DNA from: Bacillota bacterium
GTDB lineage: Bacteria > Bacillota > Clostridia > Lutisporales > Lutisporaceae
DNA: 8,133 nt
Reading direction: 5' to 3'
Assembly: GCA_023405875.1 (NCBI GenBank)
Contig: JAEXXN010000088.1
Location: 1-8,133, forward strand
The position numbers and the translations under genes were made by a program. The notes beneath the pieces were generated by a model. It saw only the letters and a program-made list of their open reading frames with translations. It was not told the DNA's origin and searched no databases. Positions within the stretch are counted from its first letter, which is position 1. Each line of letters opens with the position of its first letter. Shown piece after piece: positions 1 through 5,790 of the stretch.

Positions 1-1
1 A

Positions 2-115
2 CTTGAGGTAGAAAGAATATGCAATAATATAACAAAAATAGAGCGGATCAATAAGGTAAACGGCGAAATTATTTATCCTGAAGAGATTATCAGGAAAATA
101 GAGGAGGTACTCTAA
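2..115 (+). CDS. korA: 2-oxoacid:ferredoxin oxidoreductase subunit alpha, C-terminal fragment (5' end outside window)
   Basis: An open frame enters from the left edge (codons start at base 2) and ends at TAA 113-115, giving the last 37 residues of a larger protein. The tail contains NKVNGEIIYPEEI, followed by a charged helix ending IEEVL. This resembles the C-terminus of KorA-type alpha subunits of 2-oxoglutarate/2-oxoacid:ferredoxin oxidoreductases. The identification rests on this short tail plus the beta and gamma subunits directly downstream. The alpha subunit carries the pyrimidine-binding TPP domain and the CoA-binding region, but neither is visible here. The ribosome binding site of korB (GAGGAGGT, 101-108) lies inside this reading frame and only one base separates the two genes, so they are co-transcribed and probably translationally coupled. 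It could instead be a VorB-like alpha subunit of a different substrate class. Confidence 0.8.
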   Translation, partial: LEVERICNNITKIERINKVNGEIIYPEEIIRKIEEVL

Positions 116-116
116 T

Positions 117-938
117 ATGCCCAGTACTTTAGTAGAGAATTATTTCAGAGCTGACAAGCTGCCGCAGATATGGTGTCCGGGCTGCGGACATGGAACCATA
201 ACAAGAGCAATAGCATCGGCCATAGATAAAGCCGGCCTTGATAAAGATAAAGTCTGTGTAGTTTCAGGAATAGGCTGCTCCTCAAGAGCCCCGGGCTATC
301 TGGATTTCAATACACTGCATACAACACACGGACGTGCACTGGCTTTTGCTACAGGGATCAAAATGGCAAAGCCCGACATTAAGGTAATAGCCATAATGGG
401 TGACGGAGATTCTACAGCCATAGGCGGTAACCACCTTATTCATGCGTGCAGAAGGAATATCGGAATAACAACAATAGTATATAACAATAATATCTATGGG
501 ATGACCGGAGGCCAGTATTCTCCCACAACACCCAAGTTCGACAGGGGGACTACGGCGCCTTACGGGAATATAGACAAGGCCTTCGATATATGCGACCTTG
601 CAGCATCTGCAGGAGCAACTTATGTAGGAAGAGCAACGGCTTATCATGCCAACCTCTTGACTTCACTGGTTCAGAATGCACTGAATAATGACGGCTTCTC
701 ATTGATAGAAGCGATGAGCATGTGCCCTACCTATTACGGAAGAAAGAACAAGAAGGGCAGTGCCGTTGATATGATGGAATGGCAGAAAAACAATGCAGTA
801 AATATTTCAGCTGCAGCAAAGTTATCACCTGAAGCATTAGAAGGAAAATTCCTGATCGGCGAATTCAAGAATAGCCCTGAGCCGGAGTATACCGGTGAGT
901 ATCAGAAGATTCTTGATAAATTGAAGAAGGAGAGATAA
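117..938 (+). CDS. korB: 2-oxoacid:ferredoxin oxidoreductase subunit beta (TPP-binding)
   Basis: This 273-aa cytoplasmic protein is the thiamine-diphosphate subunit that, with KorA and KorC, converts a 2-oxoacid plus CoA to acyl-CoA and CO2 while reducing ferredoxin, or runs in reverse. Visible motifs are CPGCGHG (C20, C23), GIGCSSR (C54), the TPP/Mg motif GDGD at 95-98 closing with NNN at 123-125, and MCPTYYGR (C203). The four cysteines C20, C23, C54 and C203 match the pattern that holds the [4Fe-4S] cluster in this family, so the subunit looks intact. Length is typical of KorB. The ATG is preceded by GAGGAGGT (101-108) with 8-base spacing. Substrate specificity (2-oxoglutarate, branched-chain or other) cannot be fixed from sequence alone; the symbol follows the korABC order and overall KorB resemblance. 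Confidence 0.93.
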   Translation: MPSTLVENYFRADKLPQIWCPGCGHGTITRAIASAIDKAGLDKDKVCVVSGIGCSSRAPGYLDFNTLHTTHGRALAFATGIKMAKPDIKVIAIMGDGDSTAIGGNHLIHACRRNIGITTIVYNNNIYGMTGGQYSPTTPKFDRGTTAPYGNIDKAFDICDLAASAGATYVGRATAYHANLLTSLVQNALNNDGFSLIEAMSMCPTYYGRKNKKGSAVDMMEWQKNNAVNISAAAKLSPEALEGKFLIGEFKNSPEPEYTGEYQKILDKLKKER

Positions 939-940
939 CC

Positions 941-1480
941 ATGGAGAAATATGAGGTCAGACTTAGCGGCTCCGGCGGGCAGGGATTGCTGCTGGCAGGT
1001 ATAATACTTGCAGAAGGTGCAATAAACGATGGGAAGAACTCGGTCCAGACACAGTCCTACGGGCCTGAAGCAAGAGGCGGAGCAAGCAAATCCGAAGTAA
1101 TAATATCCAGTGAGGCTATAGATTTTCCCAAGGTCAGAAATTGCGATATACTGCTGGCATTGACACAAAAGTCCTATGAGCAGTACAGCGAAGGACTCAA
1201 GGATAACGGCATACTGATCATAGACAGTTCGGTAAGTATAAAAGAAAAAGGAAACAAGGTCGTTTACAACGTGCCTATACTTGATACGGCAGCAAAAGAC
1301 CTTGGCAAGCCTATGGTTACAAATATTGTTGCATTAGGCGCAATTGTAGAAATAACAAAGATAATATCCAAGGATTCTCTCGAAAAGGCAGTTCTTGAAA
1401 GAGTGCCCAAGGGCACAGAGGATCTGAATAAAAAAGCCCTGTCAATGGGCTACAGTATAGCACAAAATTCAATGCAGTAA
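941..1480 (+). CDS. korC: 2-oxoacid:ferredoxin oxidoreductase subunit gamma
   Basis: This 179-aa protein is the gamma (catalytic-domain III type) subunit of the Kor complex. The N-terminus has the family glycine-rich motif SGSGGQG (residues 9-15), followed by QSYGPEARGG (38-47), the hallmark of the POR/KOR gamma domain, and an NIVALGAI segment in the middle to C-terminal part. Length is normal for a free-standing gamma subunit (about 180 aa). The ATG at 941 lies 2 bases after the korB stop and is preceded by AAGGAGAG near 927-934, so it belongs to the same transcript. No separate ferredoxin-like delta subunit (KorD) is visible downstream; if present it would be upstream of korA, outside the window. 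Confidence 0.92.
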   Translation: MEKYEVRLSGSGGQGLLLAGIILAEGAINDGKNSVQTQSYGPEARGGASKSEVIISSEAIDFPKVRNCDILLALTQKSYEQYSEGLKDNGILIIDSSVSIKEKGNKVVYNVPILDTAAKDLGKPMVTNIVALGAIVEITKIISKDSLEKAVLERVPKGTEDLNKKALSMGYSIAQNSMQ

Positions 1481-1493
1481 TTGGAGATATGTT

Positions 1494-2363
1494 ATGAGTG
1501 AAACATTTGATTTGATGAAGGTTATACAGACCAGCTTTCATAAGCTTAGCAAGGGACAAAAGATAATAGCACAATACATAATGAACAACTATGACAAAGC
1601 TGCATTCATGACTGCTGCCAAGCTTGGCGAAAAGGTTGGCGTCAGTGAATCAACTGTGGTCAGATTTGCAAATGCCATTGGTTATATCGGATATCCCCAG
1701 CTTCAGAAACAACTGCAGGAGATGGTAAAGACAAAGCTTACTACAGTTCAGAGGATTGAAATGAGCTCAGACTATACGAACAAGAATAATCTGCTGAAGA
1801 ACATTTTAAAATCTGATATGGAAAATATAAGGTCAACTATTGAAGAAATTGATACTGCAAGTTTTGATGAAGCAGTGAAAAAAATATCCGATGCAAAGAG
1901 CATATATATAATAGGCTTGAGAAGCTCTACCGCTTTGGCTGAGTTCCTTGGTTTCTATCTTAACCTCATAAGGGATAATGTTCATGTTGTAACATATACG
2001 ATAGGAGATATATTTGAGCAGCTTTTCAGAATAGGTAAGGATGATCTTGTCATAGCGATAGGGTTCCCAAGGTATGCTTCAAGGACGATAAAAGCCCTGG
2101 AGTATGTAAAATCCCGCGGAGCCAACACTGTTGCGATCACAGACGGAATGCTCTCTCCCCTTTGTGCGCATGCGGACTATACGCTTATTGCAAAAAGCAA
2201 CATGGAGTCCTTCGTTGACTCGATAGTAGCCCCCATGAGCGTGCTGAATGCACTTATCGTTGCAGTGGGTATTAACGAAAAACATAATATTTCCGCCTCC
2301 TTTACAAGCCTGGAGGAGATATGGAACAAGTACAATATTTTTTCCGGGGACAGAGATGAATAG
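1494..2363 (+). CDS. MurR/RpiR family transcriptional regulator (HTH plus SIS domain)
   Basis: This 289-aa protein has the two-domain RpiR architecture. Residues 1-77 form an N-terminal winged helix-turn-helix, with the recognition segment KLGEKVGVSESTVVRFANAIG (43-63) and the typical follow-on GYPQLQKQL. Roughly residues 125-270 form a SIS (sugar isomerase) domain, containing IYIIGLRSSTALAEFL and later IAIGFPRYASRTI and VAITDG. SIS domains in this family usually bind phosphosugars as effector. The gene starts 13 bases after korC with GGAG (1483-1486) ahead of the ATG, so it is the last gene of the korABC operon and is closed by the terminator at 2369-2397. That position suggests, but does not prove, that it controls the Kor genes. 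The ligand and operator are unknown, so no symbol is given. Confidence 0.93.
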   Translation: MSETFDLMKVIQTSFHKLSKGQKIIAQYIMNNYDKAAFMTAAKLGEKVGVSESTVVRFANAIGYIGYPQLQKQLQEMVKTKLTTVQRIEMSSDYTNKNNLLKNILKSDMENIRSTIEEIDTASFDEAVKKISDAKSIYIIGLRSSTALAEFLGFYLNLIRDNVHVVTYTIGDIFEQLFRIGKDDLVIAIGFPRYASRTIKALEYVKSRGANTVAITDGMLSPLCAHADYTLIAKSNMESFVDSIVAPMSVLNALIVAVGINEKHNISASFTSLEEIWNKYNIFSGDRDE

Positions 2364-2368
2364 AGCTG

Positions 2369-2397
2369 AACCTGCTTCATACGAAGCAGGTTTTTTT
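2369..2397 (+). terminator. Rho-independent terminator after the kor-rpiR operon
   Basis: A perfect 10-bp stem, AACCTGCTTC (2369-2378) with GAAGCAGGTT (2383-2392), closes a 4-base ATAC loop. It is followed by an uninterrupted T-run (2391-2397). It starts 5 bases after the regulator stop codon. Confidence 0.95.
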
Positions 2398-2433
2398 ATA
2401 GTTAAATTTATACATACCTTTCTGCCTTATATT

Positions 2434-2442
2434 TGGTATAAT
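2434..2442 (+). promoter_or_regulatory. Extended -10 promoter for the 197-aa gene
   Basis: TGGTATAAT is a consensus TATAAT box (2437-2442) with the extended TGn element, situated between the upstream terminator and the next gene. No good TTGACA-like -35 is seen 16-18 bases upstream, as expected for an extended -10 promoter. A 6-bp dyad, AAGGCT (2443-2448) / AGCCTT (2452-2457), begins at the very next base and would overlap the transcription start. Confidence 0.65.
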
Positions 2443-2495
2443 AAGGCTATAAGCCTTCGGGATTAAAGAGTTTTTTACAGGGAGTGATGATATAA

Positions 2496-3089
2496 ATGAG
2501 TTTTTTCAATAACAAGCCCAAAATAACAAGAGCTGCTAAAGGGGATATGACTACATTCAATATAAGCTGCTACAAGGCTAAAGCTCCCGAAAAATTTAAA
2601 GCGGAGCTTCTGGGCAGGATTTTTCCGGCTGCTCCTGCCCTTGCAGTTATAGACACAAGCTTTATGTATAAAGAGCAGAAATACAACTTTCTTAATGATC
2701 AGCAGAAGCTGCTTGAGCAGCTTGACAGTGCCGCAATTGACTACCGGCGTATTGCTGTGACAAGAAAGGAAGAAATGAATATTTTCGGACTTAACGTCAG
2801 GCGGGGGGAAGGAAAAACGTATCAGGACTATATTATCGGCCTTATTATTGACCCCGGGGCGGTAGAAGCCGTTTTGAAGCTGACGGGAAGCTACAGCCTT
2901 TATTATTATTTTGACTGCGGTACAACCAACGCTGAAGAGCTTCTGGATAAATTTGAAGCCCTTTATGCTGATGATGAAAAACTGAAAGCACAGTTCCAAT
3001 ATTATATATTTGACGATAATTTCATGGGAAATATGGTTGTATACTGTAAGGAGCAAGCTGCCGACCATATCAGCAGTATGCTGGTATAA
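2496..3089 (+). CDS. Hypothetical 197-aa protein, not recognised
   Basis: I do not recognise a family. The product is a soluble-looking protein with no signal peptide or membrane helix. It begins MSFFNNKPKITRAAKGDMT, has mixed alpha/beta character, and shows an aromatic cluster LYYYFDC around residues 134-140. There is no obvious catalytic or metal-binding motif. Coding status is well supported: an SD-like AGGGAGTGAT (2479-2488) stands 7 bases before the ATG, an extended -10 promoter lies upstream (2434-2442), and a terminator follows the stop within 20 bases (3108-3136). It therefore forms a monocistronic unit between the kor operon and the phosphatase gene. A 230-codon open frame exists on the opposite strand (2475-3167), but it starts at TTG, lacks an SD and spans the terminator, so the + strand gene is preferred. 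Confidence 0.82.
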   Translation: MSFFNNKPKITRAAKGDMTTFNISCYKAKAPEKFKAELLGRIFPAAPALAVIDTSFMYKEQKYNFLNDQQKLLEQLDSAAIDYRRIAVTRKEEMNIFGLNVRRGEGKTYQDYIIGLIIDPGAVEAVLKLTGSYSLYYYFDCGTTNAEELLDKFEALYADDEKLKAQFQYYIFDDNFMGNMVVYCKEQAADHISSMLV

Positions 3090-3107
3090 GTATAAGGCGT
3101 TGAAAGG

Positions 3108-3136
3108 TCCTGCTTTACCCGGAGCAGGATTTTTTT
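3108..3136 (+). terminator. Rho-independent terminator after the 197-aa gene
   Basis: The stem TCCTGCT (3108-3114) pairs with AGCAGGA (3123-3129) and is extended by two T-G wobble pairs to an ACCC loop (3117-3120). A T-run at 3130-3136 follows immediately. It ends the monocistronic unit. Confidence 0.92.
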
Positions 3137-3146
3137 CGTAAAAATG

Positions 3147-3155
3147 TGTTATAAT
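3147..3155 (+). promoter_or_regulatory. Upstream extended -10 box in the phosphatase leader
   Basis: TGTTATAAT is a consensus TATAAT (3150-3155) with the extended TGn element, 11 bases after the terminator T-run. A -35 at standard spacing would fall inside the terminator and is poor. The same 11-mer, TGTTATAATAA, recurs 101 bases downstream. The left arm of the palindrome at 3152-3209 overlaps this box, so the site could be occluded by a binding protein, or it may be the first of tandem promoters. Confidence 0.5.
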
Positions 3156-3209
3156 AAATGCACCCAAGGAGATAAAACCCTAAAGGTTTTACCTTTTATG
3201 CATTTATTG
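3152..3209 (+). repeat. 58-base imperfect inverted repeat in the leader
   Basis: The outer arms AATAAATGCA (3153-3162) and TGCATTTATT (3199-3208) are perfectly complementary over 10 bp, with one more T-G wobble outside. After a symmetric 3x3 internal loop, AAGG (3166-3169) pairs with CCTT (3192-3195). After a 3-base bulge, TAAAACC (3173-3179) pairs with GGTTTTA (3185-3191) around a CTAAA loop. That is 21 Watson-Crick pairs in 58 bases. A competing hairpin, AAAGGT (3182-3187) with ACCTTT (3191-3196), uses the same bases. There is no T-run after it, so it is not a simple terminator. Whether it acts as RNA or as a DNA operator is unknown, and it matches no riboswitch class that I recognise. Confidence 0.6.
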
Positions 3210-3221
3210 AAACGGTGTGTA

Positions 3222-3242
3222 GCAATCCGATTGGCGGATTGC
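3222..3242 (+). promoter_or_regulatory. 8-bp inverted repeat just upstream of the phosphatase promoter (putative operator)
   Basis: GCAATCCG (3222-3229) and CGGATTGC (3235-3242) are perfect reverse complements separated by ATTGG. The dyad ends 8 bases before the TATAAT box at 3251, covering the usual -35 region, and has no T-run after it. Placement fits an operator; a transcribed hairpin is the alternative if transcription starts from the upstream box. Confidence 0.5.
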
Positions 3243-3247
3243 ACTTA

Positions 3248-3256
3248 TGTTATAAT
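3248..3256 (+). promoter_or_regulatory. Extended -10 promoter for the histidine phosphatase gene
   Basis: TGTTATAAT has consensus TATAAT at 3251-3256 plus TGn, 26 bases before the start codon at 3283. The -35 is weak: TTGGCG at 3231-3236 is only 14 bases away and sits inside the dyad. Transcription would start around 3262-3264, giving a short leader that carries the AGGGGGGATC ribosome binding site. Confidence 0.6.
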
Positions 3257-3282
3257 AATATGGAAATTTGAGGGGGGATCTG

Positions 3283-3909
3283 ATGACAAGATTATACATG
3301 GTAAGGCACGGGGAGACAGAATGGAACAAAGCGAGCAAAATACAGGGAGGGACCGATACCGAATTAAGCGGTTACGGGTTGGAACAGGCAAAGAAGCTTG
3401 CAAGGAGTCTCGCCGATGAAGCTATAGATGTCATTTACACCAGCAGCCTTCAAAGGGCTTCAAAAACAGCTGAGATCATAGCATACAGCAGGAGCTGCGG
3501 TATTCTGGAATCTGATGAATATCATGAAATCCGCCTGGGGCCGTGGGAAGGCATGACACTGGATGAAATTCAGGAAAAATACGGCGAGCATCTTACGGCA
3601 TACCGGGAAGATCCTGCCAACTTCAGGCTGCCGGGGGCTGAAACCTTTGAGCAGCTTACCGGGCGCACCTACAATGCTGTTCTGGAGATCGTGAAAAAGC
3701 ACAGCGGCAGCAATATCCTTCTGGTGTCCCACGGTACCACCATCAAAGCGGCAATTATAAAAATCCTTGGTATTGATATAAACCACTATAATAAATTCAA
3801 GATAGACAACGCTTCTATTTCAATAATCGAATTTTATGGGGATACAGCTGAAAAACCGGTGATAATAAGTCTTAATGACACCAGCCATTTGAAGGAGATT
3901 CGAAAATGA
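3283..3909 (+). CDS. Histidine phosphatase family protein (phosphoglycerate mutase-like)
   Basis: This 208-aa cytoplasmic enzyme belongs to the histidine phosphatase superfamily, which transfers or hydrolyses phosphate through a phospho-histidine. Visible catalytic elements are the RHGETEWN box with nucleophile H9 and R8, the phosphate-contacting R58 in SSLQRASKTAE, the acid E82 in HEIRLGPWEG, and the second histidine H150 in VSHGTT. All are present, so the enzyme should be active. Length fits the CobC / small phosphoglycerate-mutase-like group. The true substrate (phosphoglycerate, alpha-ribazole phosphate or another phosphoester) cannot be told, and no cobalamin genes are nearby. The start is placed at ATG 3283, 6 bases after AGGGGG (3271-3276); the upstream in-frame TTG at 3268 would precede the SD and is unlikely. 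The flavoprotein gene follows within 18 bases, implying co-transcription. Confidence 0.92.
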   Translation: MTRLYMVRHGETEWNKASKIQGGTDTELSGYGLEQAKKLARSLADEAIDVIYTSSLQRASKTAEIIAYSRSCGILESDEYHEIRLGPWEGMTLDEIQEKYGEHLTAYREDPANFRLPGAETFEQLTGRTYNAVLEIVKKHSGSNILLVSHGTTIKAAIIKILGIDINHYNKFKIDNASISIIEFYGDTAEKPVIISLNDTSHLKEIRK

Positions 3910-3927
3910 CAGGAAAGGATGATTTCT

Positions 3928-5160
3928 TTGAGTTATGATGTAATTGTCCTGGGGGGAGGGCCTGCGGGAATGCTTGCCGCAGGAACAGCCGCTTCTGTGG
4001 GTAAAAAGACATTGCTGATAGAAAAAAACGAAAAACTGGGCAAGAAGCTGTTCATAACCGGAAAGGGACGCTGCAATGTAACCAATACCGCTGATTTTGA
4101 CGAATTTATGAAGAACATACCCAGGAACTCCAAATTTTTCTACAGTGCTTTCAGCAGCTTTTCCAACGAGGACCTGGTTGGGCTGCTTACGGCTCTTGGC
4201 TTGAAGACAAAGGTGGAAAGAGGAGGAAGGGTGTTCCCGGAATCCGATAAATCAAGCGATGTGATCAAAGCCCTGGAAAAATACCTGAAAATGTACAAGG
4301 CTGAGGTGATGCTGGGAGCAAAGGTGTCGGAGCTCCGGCAGGATAACGGTGCTGTAAGGGGTGTACAGCTTGACAGCGGACAGGTTATTGAATGCAGCTC
4401 GGTTATCCTTTGTACCGGAGGAGTATCCTATCCGCAGACAGGGTCTACAGGAGACGGCTACAGCATCGCCAGGAAGGCAGGCCACAGTATAAGCGAGCTT
4501 ATGCCTTCCCTGGTGCCTCTGGTGGCGGAAGACCCCTTTATAAAGGAATTGCAGGGGCTTTCCCTTAAGAACGTGGCAATAAAAGCGGCAGCGGACGGCA
4601 AACAGGTATACGAGGATTTCGGTGAGCTGCTTTTCACCCATTACGGACTTTCAGGGCCTATAATACTATCGGCAAGCTTTTATGTTTCGGATCACCTGAG
4701 GAAGAATAAAAGGATAGAACTGTCAATAGACCTGAAGCCTGCGCTTTCGGAGGAAGAGCTTGATAAAAGGCTGATCAGGGATTTTGAAAAGAATATAAAT
4801 AAGCAGTTCAAGAACTCACTGGACGAACTGCTTCCCCAGAAGCTTATACCTGTTATGATTGAATTATCAGGCATAGAAGAAACAAAAGAGGTGCATCAGA
4901 TCACCAAGGAGGAAAGGAAGAAGCTCATCAGGCTGCTTAAGGGTATAACAGTCACAATAGCCGGAACAAGGCCTATAGAAGAGGCTATCATTACCTCAGG
5001 AGGAATCAACCTGAAGGAGATAAATCCCAAGACAATGGAATCCAAGCTTGTCAAGGGTCTGTTTTTTGCCGGTGAAATCATAGATCTTGACGCCTTTACC
5101 GGCGGCTTCAATCTGCAAATAGCATTTTCCACAGGTTATGTTGCAGGGATGAATGCATAG
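3928..5160 (+). CDS. NAD(P)/FAD-dependent oxidoreductase, HI0933/BaiN-like flavoprotein family
   Basis: A flavoprotein of about 410 aa. It opens with the Rossmann dinucleotide motif YDVIVLGGGPAGM (3-15) and the ribose-binding acid E32 in LLIEKNEKLGKK. The family signature GKGRCNVTN (45-53) follows, then GGVSYPQTGSTGDGY, FTHYGLSGP, and the C-terminal FAD segment GEIIDLDAFTGGFNLQIAFS. These identify the HI0933 family, whose members include BaiN and proteins annotated as aminoacetone-oxidase-like; the physiological substrate here is unknown. Start choice: TTG 3928 has AAAGGATGAT (3914-3923) with GGA 8 bases away and gives the usual family N-terminus MxYDVIV. The in-frame ATG 3919 adds three residues but lies inside that SD-like sequence, leaving only a close AGGA (3911-3914) for itself. 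No convincing terminator follows the stop. Confidence 0.92.
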   Translation: MSYDVIVLGGGPAGMLAAGTAASVGKKTLLIEKNEKLGKKLFITGKGRCNVTNTADFDEFMKNIPRNSKFFYSAFSSFSNEDLVGLLTALGLKTKVERGGRVFPESDKSSDVIKALEKYLKMYKAEVMLGAKVSELRQDNGAVRGVQLDSGQVIECSSVILCTGGVSYPQTGSTGDGYSIARKAGHSISELMPSLVPLVAEDPFIKELQGLSLKNVAIKAAADGKQVYEDFGELLFTHYGLSGPIILSASFYVSDHLRKNKRIELSIDLKPALSEEELDKRLIRDFEKNINKQFKNSLDELLPQKLIPVMIELSGIEETKEVHQITKEERKKLIRLLKGITVTIAGTRPIEEAIITSGGINLKEINPKTMESKLVKGLFFAGEIIDLDAFTGGFNLQIAFSTGYVAGMNA

Positions 5161-5280
5161 CCTTGCGGCAAAAATCCACGCAAATCTTTGGCAAAGTTCA
5201 ATCGTCGGAGCAATAATTGAATAAACCCCTTCCGAAATAGGAATTACTTAAATTAAGAATCAAAATCGGGAGGAATATGA
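5161..5280 (+). other. Intergenic gap with short dyads, no firm promoter or terminator
   Basis: These 120 bases separate the flavoprotein from the membrane-anchored protein. I see only short dyad elements: CTTTG-G-CAAAG (5186-5196), TTCAAT (5197-5202) facing ATTGAA (5216-5221), and CTTAA-A-TTAAG (5247-5257). TTGAAT at 5217-5222 resembles a -35, but no acceptable -10 lies 16-18 bases downstream. There is no hairpin followed by a T-run. The last bases hold the ribosome binding site GGGAGG (5268-5273) of the next gene. Confidence 0.4.
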
Positions 5281-5739
5281 ATGAATACCGGATTTCAAGA
5301 TTGGTGGAGCAGGATCAATAGCCTGCTGTGCAGAATACTCATAGTTCTTATTGCAGCTTTTATGGTATCCCAGTCCATACTTCTGAACCAGACACTGAAG
5401 ACATTTATAAGCAGGACGGATAAGCTTGAAGGGAAATCCATTGCCGACAGCCAGCTATTTATAAAAAAAGGGGAAATTGAGATTTCTGTTGACAATTATT
5501 CAGTATTGAAGCCCCTGGTGTTTTATGTTAATGGTGAAAAGGTCAGCACTCCCGGGGGAACGACAATAAAGCTCCAGGTAAAGGAAAACGACGTTATAGA
5601 AGTAAGCGGTGCCGGCCATGGGGATACAGTCGTGCTGAAGGTTACAGGGATCTCTGAGGATATTATGGTCCCGGAGCTGGGAAAGCTCATATATGTGAAT
5701 AACAATCTTGTAATGATTGACCGTGTAAGACTCAAATAA
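5281..5739 (+). CDS. Hypothetical 152-aa protein with one N-terminal membrane segment, not recognised
   Basis: I do not recognise the family. The N-terminus (residues 1-18) has two tryptophans and two arginines and is followed by a hydrophobic helix of about residues 19-35 (ILIVLIAAFMVSQSILL). This looks like a signal anchor, with the rest probably outside the membrane; there is no lipobox cysteine or clear cleavage site. Residues 55-152 look beta-rich, with alternating hydrophobics, LVFYVNGEKV, a PGGT turn, VKENDVIEVSGAG and LIYVNNNLVMIDRVRL, suggesting a small beta-sandwich domain. Start: GGGAGG (5268-5273) lies 7 bases before ATG 5281; the ATG at 5277 is in another frame and too close. It sits between the flavoprotein and cmk with no obvious terminator on either side. 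Function is unknown. Confidence 0.8.
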   Translation: MNTGFQDWWSRINSLLCRILIVLIAAFMVSQSILLNQTLKTFISRTDKLEGKSIADSQLFIKKGEIEISVDNYSVLKPLVFYVNGEKVSTPGGTTIKLQVKENDVIEVSGAGHGDTVVLKVTGISEDIMVPELGKLIYVNNNLVMIDRVRLK

Positions 5740-5760
5740 CTTTTATTTCACAAAACATTC

Positions 5761-5769
5761 TGGTAAAAT
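5761..5769 (+). promoter_or_regulatory. Extended -10 promoter upstream of cmk
   Basis: TGGTAAAAT is a TAAAAT box (5764-5769, one mismatch to consensus) with TGn, 59 bases before the cmk start. No strong -35 is visible; TTTTAT (5741-5746) has 17-base spacing but matches poorly. It would drive cmk-plsC-ispH/rpsA. Read-through from the upstream gene is also possible because no terminator intervenes. Confidence 0.5.
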
Positions 5770-5790
5770 AATATATGTCGTTTTACAATA

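Noticed and set aside
117..2363. Novel defence or mobile system
   Set aside because: All genes here belong to a conventional oxidoreductase operon with its regulator; no recombinase, toxin, nuclease or repeat array is present.
2248..2466. 72-codon + strand frame spanning the end of the RpiR gene
   Set aside because: It is another frame of the regulator and reads through the terminator hairpin; no SD or homology.
2475..3167. 230-codon open frame on the - strand opposite the 197-aa gene
   Set aside because: It begins at TTG without an SD, runs through the terminator at 3108-3136, shows no family motif, and competes with a + strand gene that has promoter, SD and terminator.
3152..3242. Known riboswitch (cobalamin, c-di-GMP, preQ1, fluoride or similar)
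   Set aside because: None of the conserved core sequences I know for these classes is present; only generic hairpins are seen.
3222..3242. Terminator
   Set aside because: The stem is good but is followed by ACTTATG rather than a T-run, and it lies directly upstream of a promoter box.
3268..3282. Upstream in-frame TTG start for the phosphatase
   Set aside because: It lies ahead of the AGGGGGG ribosome binding site, which fits ATG 3283, and the family motif begins right after that ATG.
3144..3419. 91-codon + strand open frame starting in the leader
   Set aside because: It overlaps the phosphatase gene in another frame, lacks an SD, and its sequence is a frame-shifted shadow of the RHG region.
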